41,168 nt of DNA from an uncultured bacterium (GTDB taxonomy: Bacteria > Patescibacteriota > Dojkabacteria > SC72): contig CAIMEL010000013.1 of assembly GCA_903840015.1 (NCBI GenBank), positions 1 through 41,168 of the forward strand, given 5' to 3'. Made by a program: the position numbers and the translations under genes. This document shows, in pieces, positions 1 to 9,562 of this stretch. Under the pieces are notes generated by a model. The model was not told where the DNA came from and made no database searches. It was given only the letters and a program-made list of their open reading frames with translations. The number at the start of each line of letters is the position of its first letter. The stretch's first letter is position 1.

Positions 1-131
1 TCTCGTGTAGATATACGTCCCAATATGTATAACTTTTTAACAAATTTTTTGAAAAATCTTTTCCCATTTTTAGTACTCTAATACTACAATAATATTACCA
101 TGAATATGAAAACAAAGAGAGAGGAAAAGAC

Positions 132-204
132 TGGGTGTGCAGGGGCTCGAACCCTGAACCTAGCGGTTAAGAGCCGCTTGCTCTACCAATTGAGCTACAC
201 ACCC
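132..204 (-). tRNA. tRNA-Lys (anticodon CTT); CCA not encoded
   Basis: Reverse complement GGGTGTG-TA-GCTC...GAGC-A-AGCGG-CTCTTAA-CCGCT-AGGTT-CAGGG-TTCGAGC-CCCTG-CACACCC-A folds as a complete cloverleaf; anticodon CTT. Confidence 0.95.
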
Positions 205-253
205 AAGTAACAAAGAGATAATACCAATCTAAGAGCATTTTTTCAATATCAAA

Positions 254-2416
254 CTAAAGTTCTCCCAAAGGTTCCTCTACATCCTCTGAAGTAGTATCTT
301 CTAGTTTCTTAACAACAAGATTTGGACATATGATATTTGCACCCTTCTTTGTTGCCTTAATATGGCTAACATCCTTCGATGTAACAAGTCGCAAATCAGA
401 ATTCAACAGTACAATACTGTATAATCCAGGTTCAACTACAAAACGATACTTACCTCTATGATCTGTAACCCTCTTAGAAACCAATTTATCAAACTCCTCT
501 TCTCTAAGACCAACAATTGCACCTGCAAGTAACTTTTTCTTTTCATCCTTAACTGTTCCGTATTTTTCTCTCTTACTAAAAATAGAGAAGAGCAACATAA
601 CGAGAGCAGGCACATACAAAGCTACAATGAGATAATTCCACCACATAGGGGTAACAGACAAAGCATAGAGACTTACTATCAAACCTACGAGGAAGAACAG
701 TACATGCAAAGTCTTCCAAACATACTTAGTTCTAGAAAGTAACCTCTGTACTTTCTTTTCAAATTCTTTCATCTCCACCCTATCCATTGGAATACTAAAA
801 TCTGGAATCTTACGCTCTTTTGTTAAGAAATCGGTACCATGATATACATTCTCCAATGGAAAATCCTGACTACCAAAAACAATTTTAGAAGGAAATACAT
901 AATTACGAGCTGTAACCTTCAAGTAATACTCTCCATCTTCGATTTCAATACTTGTAAAATAGCCATTTCCATTCGTCACATCAGTCCATACCAACTCATT
1001 ATTCTCATTAAAGACTCTTACAATCGCTTGTGCTATCGGTTCCTTAGTCACTGAATCATATACATACCCTGAAGGATTCCCCTTCTTCCTAAAACCAAGC
1101 AAACTCAGCAATGCAAGAATTACCTGGAGAAGGAAATATGGTAAAGAACCAATCCCTCCCATCAACATGGAAACAGTAATCGCTAAGTTTGTAACTGTTG
1201 CAGTAACATTACTGTCTTGAACAACAGTTGGTTCTAATTTACCAATTGTATTATCTATGACCTCATTAATTATCTTCTCTGCATCTTCAATAATCTGAGG
1301 TTTCTTTGGTGGTTCAGGTGGTTTCGGTGGTTTTGGTTTTTCAACTTCGGGCAAGGGAACATTTAATTTCGCAGTACAGTTACGAGTTACATTACCAACC
1401 AAATCCTTTGCTTCTACACAGAAACCGTATTGACGTAACAACGTATCTCCGTGAACAAGCTCTAGATCCTTGAGTTTAAATGATACCTCCCAGAAATCTC
1501 CTACAGTATTGTGAGTATATGGACACTCTCTTTTACTACCATCTGAAACAATACACCAAAAATCTTTCTCTCCAACACCTACATTATCCTTAATTCGATA
1601 TTTTATTGTTACAACAAAATCCTCATCCCATTCATCGGTATTATTCTCCCCAATGGGTGTCATATCAATCACAGAGATTTGAGGTCCACTAGCATCCTGT
1701 ACAGAGAAGACATAGTTAGACCACGTACCCTCTCCTCCATAGATATTTTTTGCTTTAACTCGGTAAAAATATATTTGACCATCACTCAAATTACGATATG
1801 TATACCCCTTTGCTGATATCCAAGTACTCTGTGCTACTATCTCTTTAAAATTAGAAGAATTGCTTGCCTGCGTTATATATTGATATGTCAATGGTCCAGA
1901 AATATCCCAAAGTATTGTATTCGAAGTACCTTTAGTGTAAAGAGGTTCTCCAAAAATACTTGGCGTAGGAACTGGTGTAACATACAGAGTCTCACAATCC
2001 AAAACCGAGATGGTATACCCCTCTGTAATATCCCTAGCACAAACTAGATACGATCCTGGAATTGTTGAATATATACTACCAGAAGCTTCACCATTACTAT
2101 CACTTAATCCTGGTTGCGTGATAGTTATACCTTGTGAATTACCATCGATATATAGCTGGACTCTTCGACCAGTTCTGGGTGTACCATCTGGATTAAGCAT
2201 TAACAAAGAAACGACTGATGGTTGACGAATTTCCACAACAGAGGGACTCAAAGCTAATTCAGAATACAGATCTTTATCTACCTTACCTCTAACAACAACG
2301 GGGTAGTCCCCTCCTGGGAATGGTTCTCCAGGAGTTTGTGCAAAGGAGAAAGTAAAGAAAAACAGTGCATAGCAAACAACACTTACAAGTATTGTAATGG
2401 CAGTTTTACTTTTCAT
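254..2416 (-). CDS. Secreted/membrane protein with FnIII-like and carboxypeptidase-regulatory-like domains and TM helices
   Basis: 720 aa; N-terminal signal peptide, WDISGPLTYQYITQAS...YFYRVKAKN FnIII-like segment, Pro-rich hinge (KPKPPKPPEPPKKP), 'GYVYDSVTKEPIAQAIVRVFNENNELVWTDVTNGNGYFTS' carboxypeptidase-regulatory-like repeat, hydrophobic helices. Confidence 0.7.
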   Translation of the reverse strand: MKSKTAITILVSVVCYALFFFTFSFAQTPGEPFPGGDYPVVVRGKVDKDLYSELALSPSVVEIRQPSVVSLLMLNPDGTPRTGRRVQLYIDGNSQGITITQPGLSDSNGEASGSIYSTIPGSYLVCARDITEGYTISVLDCETLYVTPVPTPSIFGEPLYTKGTSNTILWDISGPLTYQYITQASNSSNFKEIVAQSTWISAKGYTYRNLSDGQIYFYRVKAKNIYGGEGTWSNYVFSVQDASGPQISVIDMTPIGENNTDEWDEDFVVTIKYRIKDNVGVGEKDFWCIVSDGSKRECPYTHNTVGDFWEVSFKLKDLELVHGDTLLRQYGFCVEAKDLVGNVTRNCTAKLNVPLPEVEKPKPPKPPEPPKKPQIIEDAEKIINEVIDNTIGKLEPTVVQDSNVTATVTNLAITVSMLMGGIGSLPYFLLQVILALLSLLGFRKKGNPSGYVYDSVTKEPIAQAIVRVFNENNELVWTDVTNGNGYFTSIEIEDGEYYLKVTARNYVFPSKIVFGSQDFPLENVYHGTDFLTKERKIPDFSIPMDRVEMKEFEKKVQRLLSRTKYVWKTLHVLFFLVGLIVSLYALSVTPMWWNYLIVALYVPALVMLLFSIFSKREKYGTVKDEKKKLLAGAIVGLREEEFDKLVSKRVTDHRGKYRFVVEPGLYSIVLLNSDLRLVTSKDVSHIKATKKGANIICPNLVVKKLEDTTSEDVEEPLGEL

Positions 2417-3025
2417 CTATATTTCCTCAACCACTTTTTTAATATATCTATCTAGCAATCTAGTAAGTGTAGAAGATGCATAGGGATTATCTCCTAGAGG
2501 TTTTCCCTTCCCTTTACTGTAACAATTTTTACAAACAAGTGCAAAAGTTTCTTCATCAATATATTTAATATCTTCACTTGATTTACAATATATACAGGAG
2601 GAGAAATCTTCCAGAAAACCCATCTCCTTTAGAAATATGATTCTTAATTTGTTAGTAGAAACAATATCTAATTCTTTCTTCAAGGCTGCTTGCAGTACAT
2701 CAAATAATCTAGGATATGGATCATACTCTTGAAGGAATTTGTTTAACAAAAAAAGAACCCTACGAACATTTGGTATTTTAAGGTTTTCAATGTCTAGAGT
2801 CTCAATCAGTTCGGATTCGGTCAAAACAGGTATACCTTTACCTTCATAGAAAGAGATTTTACTAGTAGAAAGAGTTTGCATATTTCCTCTGTTTTTACTA
2901 TTTATCTTTCTTATACCTCTAGCAAAAAGAGAAAATTTACCTAACTCCCTACCAAAAACTGTAAGTATTTTATCTGCTTCTGAATAGTTAGTTGATTTTA
3001 TTATGGTAACGATATCTTTACTCAT
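2417..3025 (-). CDS. recO: DNA repair protein RecO
   Basis: Typical N-terminus 'IIKSTNYSEADKILTVFGRELGKFSLFARGIRK' and a CxxC...CxxC zinc site. Confidence 0.85.
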   Translation of the reverse strand: MSKDIVTIIKSTNYSEADKILTVFGRELGKFSLFARGIRKINSKNRGNMQTLSTSKISFYEGKGIPVLTESELIETLDIENLKIPNVRRVLFLLNKFLQEYDPYPRLFDVLQAALKKELDIVSTNKLRIIFLKEMGFLEDFSSCIYCKSSEDIKYIDEETFALVCKNCYSKGKGKPLGDNPYASSTLTRLLDRYIKKVVEEI

Positions 3026-3710
3026 GAGCTCCTTTCCTCGTTATGACAACCCAGGGAGTTAGAAGAAGAACTTTCAAATCAAGAATGAAATCAATATTGT
3101 CAACATACTTTGAATCCATCTCGACTCTATCTTTAAATTTTATATCATTACGACCTGAGACCTGCCACACTCCAGTAAGACCTGGTCTTACTGTCAAAAT
3201 CTTAGATATCTTCTCCTTGTCTTCCGGATACTGCTTAAGATGTTTCTCTATCTCAAGTCTGTACATAGGTCTGGGACCCACTAACGACATATCCCCTTTT
3301 AAGATATTGATGATCTGAGGTAATTCATCAACATCTGTCTTTCTCAAAACCTTACCTAAGGGAGTAACTCGAATATCTTCCTCCATACTAAGCTTTCCAT
3401 CATTCTCACTCCACTTTTTTTTCAATTCTGAGTATTTTGGATTATTCAGTATCTCCTGATGGGCATTAGGTATCATACTTCTAAATTTGTACATACGAAA
3501 TTCTCTTCTTGAGAAACCCAATCTTAGTGGATCCTTAACAAAAATTTCTCCCTTGTCATATATCCAAACTAAGAATCCGACAAAGAGTAAGAGAGGGAAT
3601 GTCAGTATCAAGAGTAAGACAGAGAATATGATATCAAAGAATCTTTTAAATATTTTGTAAAACATCTTTGACATAGTTTTGCAATTTATATACAAATATC
3701 TCTGATGCAA
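3018..3710 (-). CDS. Bacterial sugar transferase (undecaprenyl-phosphate sugar phosphotransferase family)
   Basis: 'KRFFDIIFSVLLLILTFPLLL', 'YKFRSMIPNA', 'LRKTDVDELPQIINILKGDMSLVGPRPMYRLE', 'RPGLTGVWQVSGRN' are hallmark motifs. True start may be an internal Met because the 5' end overlaps the neighbouring CDS. Confidence 0.92.
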   Translation of the reverse strand: MHQRYLYINCKTMSKMFYKIFKRFFDIIFSVLLLILTFPLLLFVGFLVWIYDKGEIFVKDPLRLGFSRREFRMYKFRSMIPNAHQEILNNPKYSELKKKWSENDGKLSMEEDIRVTPLGKVLRKTDVDELPQIINILKGDMSLVGPRPMYRLEIEKHLKQYPEDKEKISKILTVRPGLTGVWQVSGRNDIKFKDRVEMDSKYVDNIDFILDLKVLLLTPWVVITRKGAHE

Positions 3711-4818
3711 AATTGTCTGCCTGTTTCTTACAGTTATCTGGATTGTATCTCTCCGATTTGAAATTTTTTAGTATCTTAGCAAGTTCTGTTACAGAGTATT
3801 TCTCAAAGAAAATCCCTGTTTTAGGATTATCTGTACTAATCGTTTCGAATGCAGCACTCTTCTTGTATGCAATAACTGGAGTCCCTGATGCATTTGCCTC
3901 TATGGGTATAACGCTGAAATGGGAATCTTTCATACTGAAAATTAAGGCCTTCGCCCTAGTTAACAAATCATGCTTTTCAATATCCGAAACTTTTCCTAAG
4001 AATTTAATATATCCCTTAGCATTAAGCTTTCGGACTAGATCTACCATCCCATCCATATCATCTCCAAGACCAACAACTTTCAAAGGTTGCTCAGATTTCA
4101 CAGATGCCTTTATGACAAAATCTAAACCTACTCCTTTTTCAATACTTCCTAAATACAAGAACCAATTCTCCTTTCGATTAACTTTCTTGAAACTATTTAG
4201 ACTTCGTACATCCACAGGAGGATATATTACAACAGAGTTTGTACCGTAATGTTTTAGTATTTTCTTTCTGCCAATTTCAGAATTTGCAAGAACTGAGGTA
4301 CATGCTTTCATAGCTTTGATATCAATCTCTTGCCATTTTTTCCTCAAGAAGGAGTTGAATATATATGAATATATGTTAAGAAGGAATTTTTTCATTTCGT
4401 TCATTTCTCCATATTTCTTTCTCCTGTTTTCCCACAAGAATGTTGGGGGTTCTATGCACACTGTAATATGCTTTAGATTCTTTGAATTGATACATTTACC
4501 AAAACCTTTGGAGATTGATATGACAATATGATAGTCATCAAATTTGAGTCGACGGTAAGCGAAGGGTTGGAGAATATAGTAGAGTTCTTCAAGTGCTTTC
4601 CTCTTAGGTAATTTCTGCATAAAAGTTGTATGTACACTCTTTCCTTCGACTAATTTCTCTAGATACTCTTCATCAGAGTAAGCTGTAAAGATTTCTGAAT
4701 TAGGAAAAGCCTCTACAATATTTTGCACATACCTATCTAGATTACATCCACTAACCAATGGATCACATACTATTGCTACCTTTACATCTCTCATTCTTTC
4801 TTCCTTTTTCTTGTGCAT
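3646..4818 (-). CDS. GT4-type glycosyltransferase
   Basis: 390 aa, 'LYLGSIEKGVGLDFVIKA', 'SVIPIEANASGTPVIAYKKSAAFETI'. Start probably MRDVKVAIVCDP near 4794. Confidence 0.8.
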   Translation of the reverse strand: MHKKKEERMRDVKVAIVCDPLVSGCNLDRYVQNIVEAFPNSEIFTAYSDEEYLEKLVEGKSVHTTFMQKLPKRKALEELYYILQPFAYRRLKFDDYHIVISISKGFGKCINSKNLKHITVCIEPPTFLWENRRKKYGEMNEMKKFLLNIYSYIFNSFLRKKWQEIDIKAMKACTSVLANSEIGRKKILKHYGTNSVVIYPPVDVRSLNSFKKVNRKENWFLYLGSIEKGVGLDFVIKASVKSEQPLKVVGLGDDMDGMVDLVRKLNAKGYIKFLGKVSDIEKHDLLTRAKALIFSMKDSHFSVIPIEANASGTPVIAYKKSAAFETISTDNPKTGIFFEKYSVTELAKILKNFKSERYNPDNCKKQADNFASEIFVYKLQNYVKDVLQNI

Positions 4819-5953
4819 AGACTTGTTTTAGATATTTTTCTAGATTAAGTAAAAATTTCTTTTCTGTAAATTCTTGAGCATGAGCTATTATCTTGTCTGT
4901 ATTATATCTGTTTTTGTCGAGATTAATAAGTAAGGAAAGTAATTCTTCCTCTGTTTGGAAGAACTCACCCGTTATACCAGCTTTTACAGTTTCAAGAACA
5001 CCTCCGAAACCATAAGCGAAAACTGGAGTACCGCAGGCCATTGCTTCTAAAGGTATGAGGCCAAAATCTTCAATACCACAGAAGAGTAGAACTTTAGCTA
5101 AGCGTAAAAATACTATTGCTTCTTCATCTTTAACATAGCCTAAGAAGCGAATATTTTCATGCCCCTCAGCTATTTTCTCTAGATATTTTCTGTCTGGTCC
5201 CTCTCCAAGAACTATTAAGTTTTTTTCTGCAGCTATACAAGCTCTAATTGCAACATCCACTTTTTTGTAGTCATATAGCCGAGAGAAAACTAATACATAA
5301 TCATCAGGGATTTTGTATTTACCCTTTACTTTCTTCATGAAGAGCTCTTCAGGTTTTTTGAAGTATTTCTCTTCGACACCGGGATATATTACTGTGGATT
5401 CTTTTCTGTATATTTTTTGTATTTTCTTAGCTATGAACTTTGAATTGGCAGTCCAGTAATCCACCCTTTTTGAGATTGAGATATCCCATACTCGCATATA
5501 TGTGTTTAGAATGTGAGATAGAGGTTCATAGATTCTTTTTAGCTTAGATCCTCTTGCATTTAATTCTTTGTCCCACAAACTTCTGGGAGGTGTCATTACC
5601 ATAGCTATATGGGGTTGGTTTAACCCAGTGATTACTCCTTTGCCTGGACCAGCAGAGATACTGATGACAAGATCGTACCCATTGAGATCAAAACTTTCGT
5701 ATGCCCAAGGGGTAAATATTTTTAGATGTCTGTAAAAACCTTTTGGAAGATATCTTGATATCTTTTGAACAAAACTGGTATGTACATTACTTTGAACACC
5801 AGGATACTTTGATTGTTCGAATGTTATGGTAAATATATCTGCATTTGGCAATATTTTCAGTACAGCAAACAATTCTCGATCAGCACCTCCATACGCAACC
5901 ATTTGGTCTGCTATTAAAGCAACTTTAGGGAATAGTTTGTGTAAATCTGACAT
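4763..5953 (-). CDS. GT4-type glycosyltransferase
   Basis: 396 aa, 'VALIADQMVAYGGADRELFAV', 'VFSRLYDYKKVDVAIRAC', 'DFGLIPLEAMACGTPVFAYGFGGVLETV'. Confidence 0.88.
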   Translation of the reverse strand: MSDLHKLFPKVALIADQMVAYGGADRELFAVLKILPNADIFTITFEQSKYPGVQSNVHTSFVQKISRYLPKGFYRHLKIFTPWAYESFDLNGYDLVISISAGPGKGVITGLNQPHIAMVMTPPRSLWDKELNARGSKLKRIYEPLSHILNTYMRVWDISISKRVDYWTANSKFIAKKIQKIYRKESTVIYPGVEEKYFKKPEELFMKKVKGKYKIPDDYVLVFSRLYDYKKVDVAIRACIAAEKNLIVLGEGPDRKYLEKIAEGHENIRFLGYVKDEEAIVFLRLAKVLLFCGIEDFGLIPLEAMACGTPVFAYGFGGVLETVKAGITGEFFQTEEELLSLLINLDKNRYNTDKIIAHAQEFTEKKFLLNLEKYLKQVYAQEKGRKNERCKGSNSM

Positions 5954-5959
5954 GAGCTA

Positions 5960-6472
5960 TTATAGCTCGGGGATCTCTCCATCATCAAATCCAAACTCTT
6001 CAGCAGAAACATTATCATCCTCCTCTGAATCTAACTGCTCCAAGGCTTTAGTTAAATCATCATCAACTTCCACTTCAACTGGTCTGCTAGCATCATGATC
6101 TTCATCAGGGAAGATCACATCTAAGGAATCGTCATCAACTGCTGCAGGGTCTATACCTCCGTCATCTTGCAACTCTTCACCACCCATCAAAATGATGTTA
6201 GGTTCCTCTTTCTCAATTTCAATATCTTCTTCCTCTTCCTCACTGATCTGTTTACCTGTTTCCAGTCTCTTCTTAACCCTGTTAAGGAATCTATCAGCAT
6301 CATCACCAAATTTCTCAACAACATCAATAACTTTCATAGGTTCACCACAGTCTGGACACATCTTGATATCGTCTATTTCATCTCCACAGTGTGCACAAGA
6401 ATAGAAGACTACATGAACACTCTTTCTAGGTGTAATTAATTCATCTTTTTTGTTTTTCTTAATTTCAGCCAT
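5960..6472 (-). CDS. Small zinc-ribbon protein with long acidic C-terminal tail, unknown function
   Basis: 170 aa; CAHC...CPDC zinc ribbon followed by Asp/Glu-rich low-complexity tail. Confidence 0.65.
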   Translation of the reverse strand: MAEIKKNKKDELITPRKSVHVVFYSCAHCGDEIDDIKMCPDCGEPMKVIDVVEKFGDDADRFLNRVKKRLETGKQISEEEEEDIEIEKEEPNIILMGGEELQDDGGIDPAAVDDDSLDVIFPDEDHDASRPVEVEVDDDLTKALEQLDSEEDDNVSAEEFGFDDGEIPEL

Positions 6473-6505
6473 GTAAGGTAGTTAATTAACAAACATTGTT
6501 TATTT

Positions 6506-6534
6506 AGGATAATATAGGGGTTATAGTGTGTCAA
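6506..6534 (-). promoter_or_regulatory. Candidate sigma70-type promoter for the zinc-ribbon/glycosyltransferase block
   Basis: On the minus strand TTGACA (6534-6529), 17-bp spacer, TATCCT (6511-6506), located between secA stop and the 5960-6472 start codon. Confidence 0.4.
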
Positions 6535-6555
6535 TAAACCCATAGAGATACTAAA

Positions 6556-9474
6556 TTACTCATACTTTGGATAGCAGCACTTCTTGTACTTTTTGCCACT
6601 ACCACAAGGACAAGGGTCATTTCTTCCTACCTTCTTTCCTCTTGTAATAGTTTTGACCTTTCCTACTTTCCCTGGTCGACTATCTTGGTTACTATTTACA
6701 CGAATTGGTGCCTGCTGTTCACGCTTAACTAATCTAACTTTGAAGAATCTTGTTACAACAAACTCATCAATCTTCTTTAGCATTTCATCAAACATAGCAA
6801 AACCCTCATTCTTGTATTCAACAAGAGGATCTCTTTGAGCTAGATTACGCAGAGATATACCCTCTCTGAGATCTGTCATGGTGTCTAAATGCTCCATCCA
6901 GAAATTGTCAAAAGATTGAAGAATCAGATATCTAGAAAGCATCTGCATCGGCTCTATACCGATATTGTAAACATGAGTCATATACCCTAAGAATACTATC
7001 TCCTTTATCAACTTACTTCTTCCTACTACATCAAGCGAGTAAAGTGCTCTAAACATCTCTACAACATCTTTGTAGCCAAGCTCTTTAACTAGTGCAGAAA
7101 GGAGTTCATCAGTAAGCAAGTTCGAAATCTGGATATACAGTTTTCTCTCTTCAATATTATCTATCTGCATATCATCCTGTAACTGCGATGCTACAAGAAA
7201 ATCTACATACTCTAATATCTTTTTAAGTATCCACTTATCCAAGGGAGATACTGGATATTTCAAGCTGTCTAGCTCAGAGATATCCCAAGTATCTTCTCTT
7301 GCAAGAGAGAAGCCATCAAGAGAATCTTGAATTGATTCAAGATCTGCCTCCTTTATTGCTTTCAAATCTGAATTGATATCAGTACTTTTCAAAGCAACAT
7401 CTTTCTTAAAATTCACCTCAAGTATTTTTCTTCTTAAGGTATATATTATTTCCCTCTGTTGATTCAAAACATCATCATATTCAACAAGTCTTTTACGAAT
7501 ATCATAGTTATTTGCTTCCACCTTCTTCTGTGCATTCTCTATGGTCTTACCAAGTATACCCATTGATATTGGCATATCATCTTCCATACCTACCTGAGTC
7601 ATTATCATTTTCATTCTGTCTCCACCAAATATCCTCATCAGATCATCTTCGAATGATACATAGAAAAGAGATTCTCCTGGATCGCCCTGTCTTCCAGATC
7701 GTCCTCTTAGCTGATTATCTATTCTTCTTGATTCATGTCTTTCAGAACCAATTACGTACAATCCTCCTACCTCTTTTACACCATCACCCAATGCAATATC
7801 AGTACCTCTACCTGCCATATTTGTAGCTATTGTCACTGCACCTAATTGACCAGCCTCCGCAACTACCACAGCTTCTCTTTCATGCTGTTTAGCATTTAAC
7901 ACATTATGCTTTATACCTTCTTTAGACAACATACTGGAAAGTAATTCTGATTTCTCTACAGATGTAGTACCTACAAGAATTGGTTGTCCTTTCTCATGAT
8001 GTTCTTTAATATCTTCCACTATTGCTCGGAACTTTCCTTCCATAGTTCGATATACAACGTCATTGAAATCTTTTCGCACCACATCCTTGTTTGTAGGAAC
8101 AACTATGGTATCCAATTTGTATATGGCGGCGAATTCCTCAGCTTCTGTAAGAGCAGTACCTGTCATTCCTGAAAGATATTTGTAAAGTCTGAAGAAATTC
8201 TGCAAGGTTATGGTAGCCATAGTTTTGGATTCCTTCTTTACTTCTACTCCCTCTTTAGCTTCAATGGCTTGATGCAACCCCTCGCTATATCTTCGACCCT
8301 CCATGGCACGCCCTGTAAATTCATCCACTATCAATACCTCTCCATTTCTAACCATATATTCATCATCCAGTTTGTAAAGCTCCTTTGCTTTCAATGCATT
8401 ATCTAGATGGTATGCTAACTGCGCATTCTCATATATATTGTCTACTCCTAAAGCTTTTTCTACTGCGTCCATACCAGATTGATTAAGAGATACCGAATGG
8501 GCCTTCTCGTCTACCACATAATGCTTCTCTGGTTGTAAAGTTCTAACCAATGAAGCAAACTGTCTGTACAGATCATTTGCTGTGTCAGCACTAGTAGAAA
8601 TTATGAGAGGAGTCCTTGCCTCATCAATCAAGATTGAGTCTGCTTCGTCTACTATAACGAAATATTTGGGACCTTGAACTCTCTCCTCCATACTCCTCGC
8701 CATATTGTCACGAAGATAGTCAAAACCAAACTCACTGTTGGTCCCATAGACCACATCGCAAGCATATGTTTCCTGCTTTGAACATTCAACAAGATTTACC
8801 CCACTCATATGGTCATATTTCAATCTCCCAGACTTCTTCTCTTTCTCCTTTCGTTCTTTAATCAACTGTTTTGCATCATCTCCTTTCAATTTGATTACCT
8901 CTTCATCAGATATGAATTTGTACTGTTTTCCTGAGTTAATAGCTCCAACGCTCATACCAAGAGAATGAAGAATATGTCCAGTCCATTCAGCATCTCTTCT
9001 TGCAAGGTAATCATTAACGGTTACTAAGTGAGAACCTCTGCCAGTTAAACCGTACAAATACAAAGGTAGATTAGCTGCCAATGTTTTTCCCTCTCCCGTA
9101 AAAAGTTCAGCCACTTTATTATCAAAAAGCACATATCCAGCCATTAGTTGGACATCAAAATGTCTGTGATTTGCAACTCTCTTGGAAGCTTCCCTTACAA
9201 CAGCAAAAGCTTCAGGAAGTATGTCGTACAGCTTTTTCTTCTCTGTATCCAACTTTGCCTGCAATTCGGTATCTGAAAGAGTTGTGAATTCTGCTTTTGC
9301 ACTTTCTAAATCTACAGAAAGAATTTTTCTAAACTCCTCAGTCTTCTTCCTTAATTCTTCATCTGAGAGTTTAGATATTTCTTCTTCTAAATCATTAATT
9401 TTTGTAATTATGGGCTGTATTTTTTTGATCTGTTTTTCGTTTGAATCGAAAAGAGTACTGAGAAATTTAAACAT
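6556..9474 (-). CDS. secA: Preprotein translocase ATPase SecA
   Basis: 972 aa; 'TGEGKTLAANLPLYLYGLTGRGSHLVTVNDYLARRDAEW', 'YGTNSEFGFDYLRDN', 'TNMAGRGTDIALG', 'RGRSGRQGDPG', C-terminal SEC-C motif 'VGRNDPCPCGSGKKYKKCC'. Confidence 0.98.
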   Translation of the reverse strand: MFKFLSTLFDSNEKQIKKIQPIITKINDLEEEISKLSDEELRKKTEEFRKILSVDLESAKAEFTTLSDTELQAKLDTEKKKLYDILPEAFAVVREASKRVANHRHFDVQLMAGYVLFDNKVAELFTGEGKTLAANLPLYLYGLTGRGSHLVTVNDYLARRDAEWTGHILHSLGMSVGAINSGKQYKFISDEEVIKLKGDDAKQLIKERKEKEKKSGRLKYDHMSGVNLVECSKQETYACDVVYGTNSEFGFDYLRDNMARSMEERVQGPKYFVIVDEADSILIDEARTPLIISTSADTANDLYRQFASLVRTLQPEKHYVVDEKAHSVSLNQSGMDAVEKALGVDNIYENAQLAYHLDNALKAKELYKLDDEYMVRNGEVLIVDEFTGRAMEGRRYSEGLHQAIEAKEGVEVKKESKTMATITLQNFFRLYKYLSGMTGTALTEAEEFAAIYKLDTIVVPTNKDVVRKDFNDVVYRTMEGKFRAIVEDIKEHHEKGQPILVGTTSVEKSELLSSMLSKEGIKHNVLNAKQHEREAVVVAEAGQLGAVTIATNMAGRGTDIALGDGVKEVGGLYVIGSERHESRRIDNQLRGRSGRQGDPGESLFYVSFEDDLMRIFGGDRMKMIMTQVGMEDDMPISMGILGKTIENAQKKVEANNYDIRKRLVEYDDVLNQQREIIYTLRRKILEVNFKKDVALKSTDINSDLKAIKEADLESIQDSLDGFSLAREDTWDISELDSLKYPVSPLDKWILKKILEYVDFLVASQLQDDMQIDNIEERKLYIQISNLLTDELLSALVKELGYKDVVEMFRALYSLDVVGRSKLIKEIVFLGYMTHVYNIGIEPMQMLSRYLILQSFDNFWMEHLDTMTDLREGISLRNLAQRDPLVEYKNEGFAMFDEMLKKIDEFVVTRFFKVRLVKREQQAPIRVNSNQDSRPGKVGKVKTITRGKKVGRNDPCPCGSGKKYKKCCYPKYE

Positions 9475-9562
9475 GGCGTGTAGTTTTAAGGTAATCCTTC
9501 GATTATATCATTTATCAAAATTTTTAAGAATTTATACATATTTACAAAGTATATTTCTTTGT

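Noticed and set aside
3646-5953. Tandem GT4 genes as a recent duplication
   Set aside because: They share family layout but low visible sequence identity, so ordinary paralogy or independent family members is more likely.
7512-8172. Antisense ORFs within secA (7512-7826, 7984-8172) and similar short antisense ORFs in other genes
   Set aside because: Low-complexity or unrecognisable translations opposite well-conserved coding sequence; typical spurious ORFs in AT-rich DNA.
9182-9562. N-terminal extension of the M23 peptidase ORF as given in the track
   Set aside because: This part is antisense to the secA 5' coding region; a clear signal peptide begins at Met 9563.
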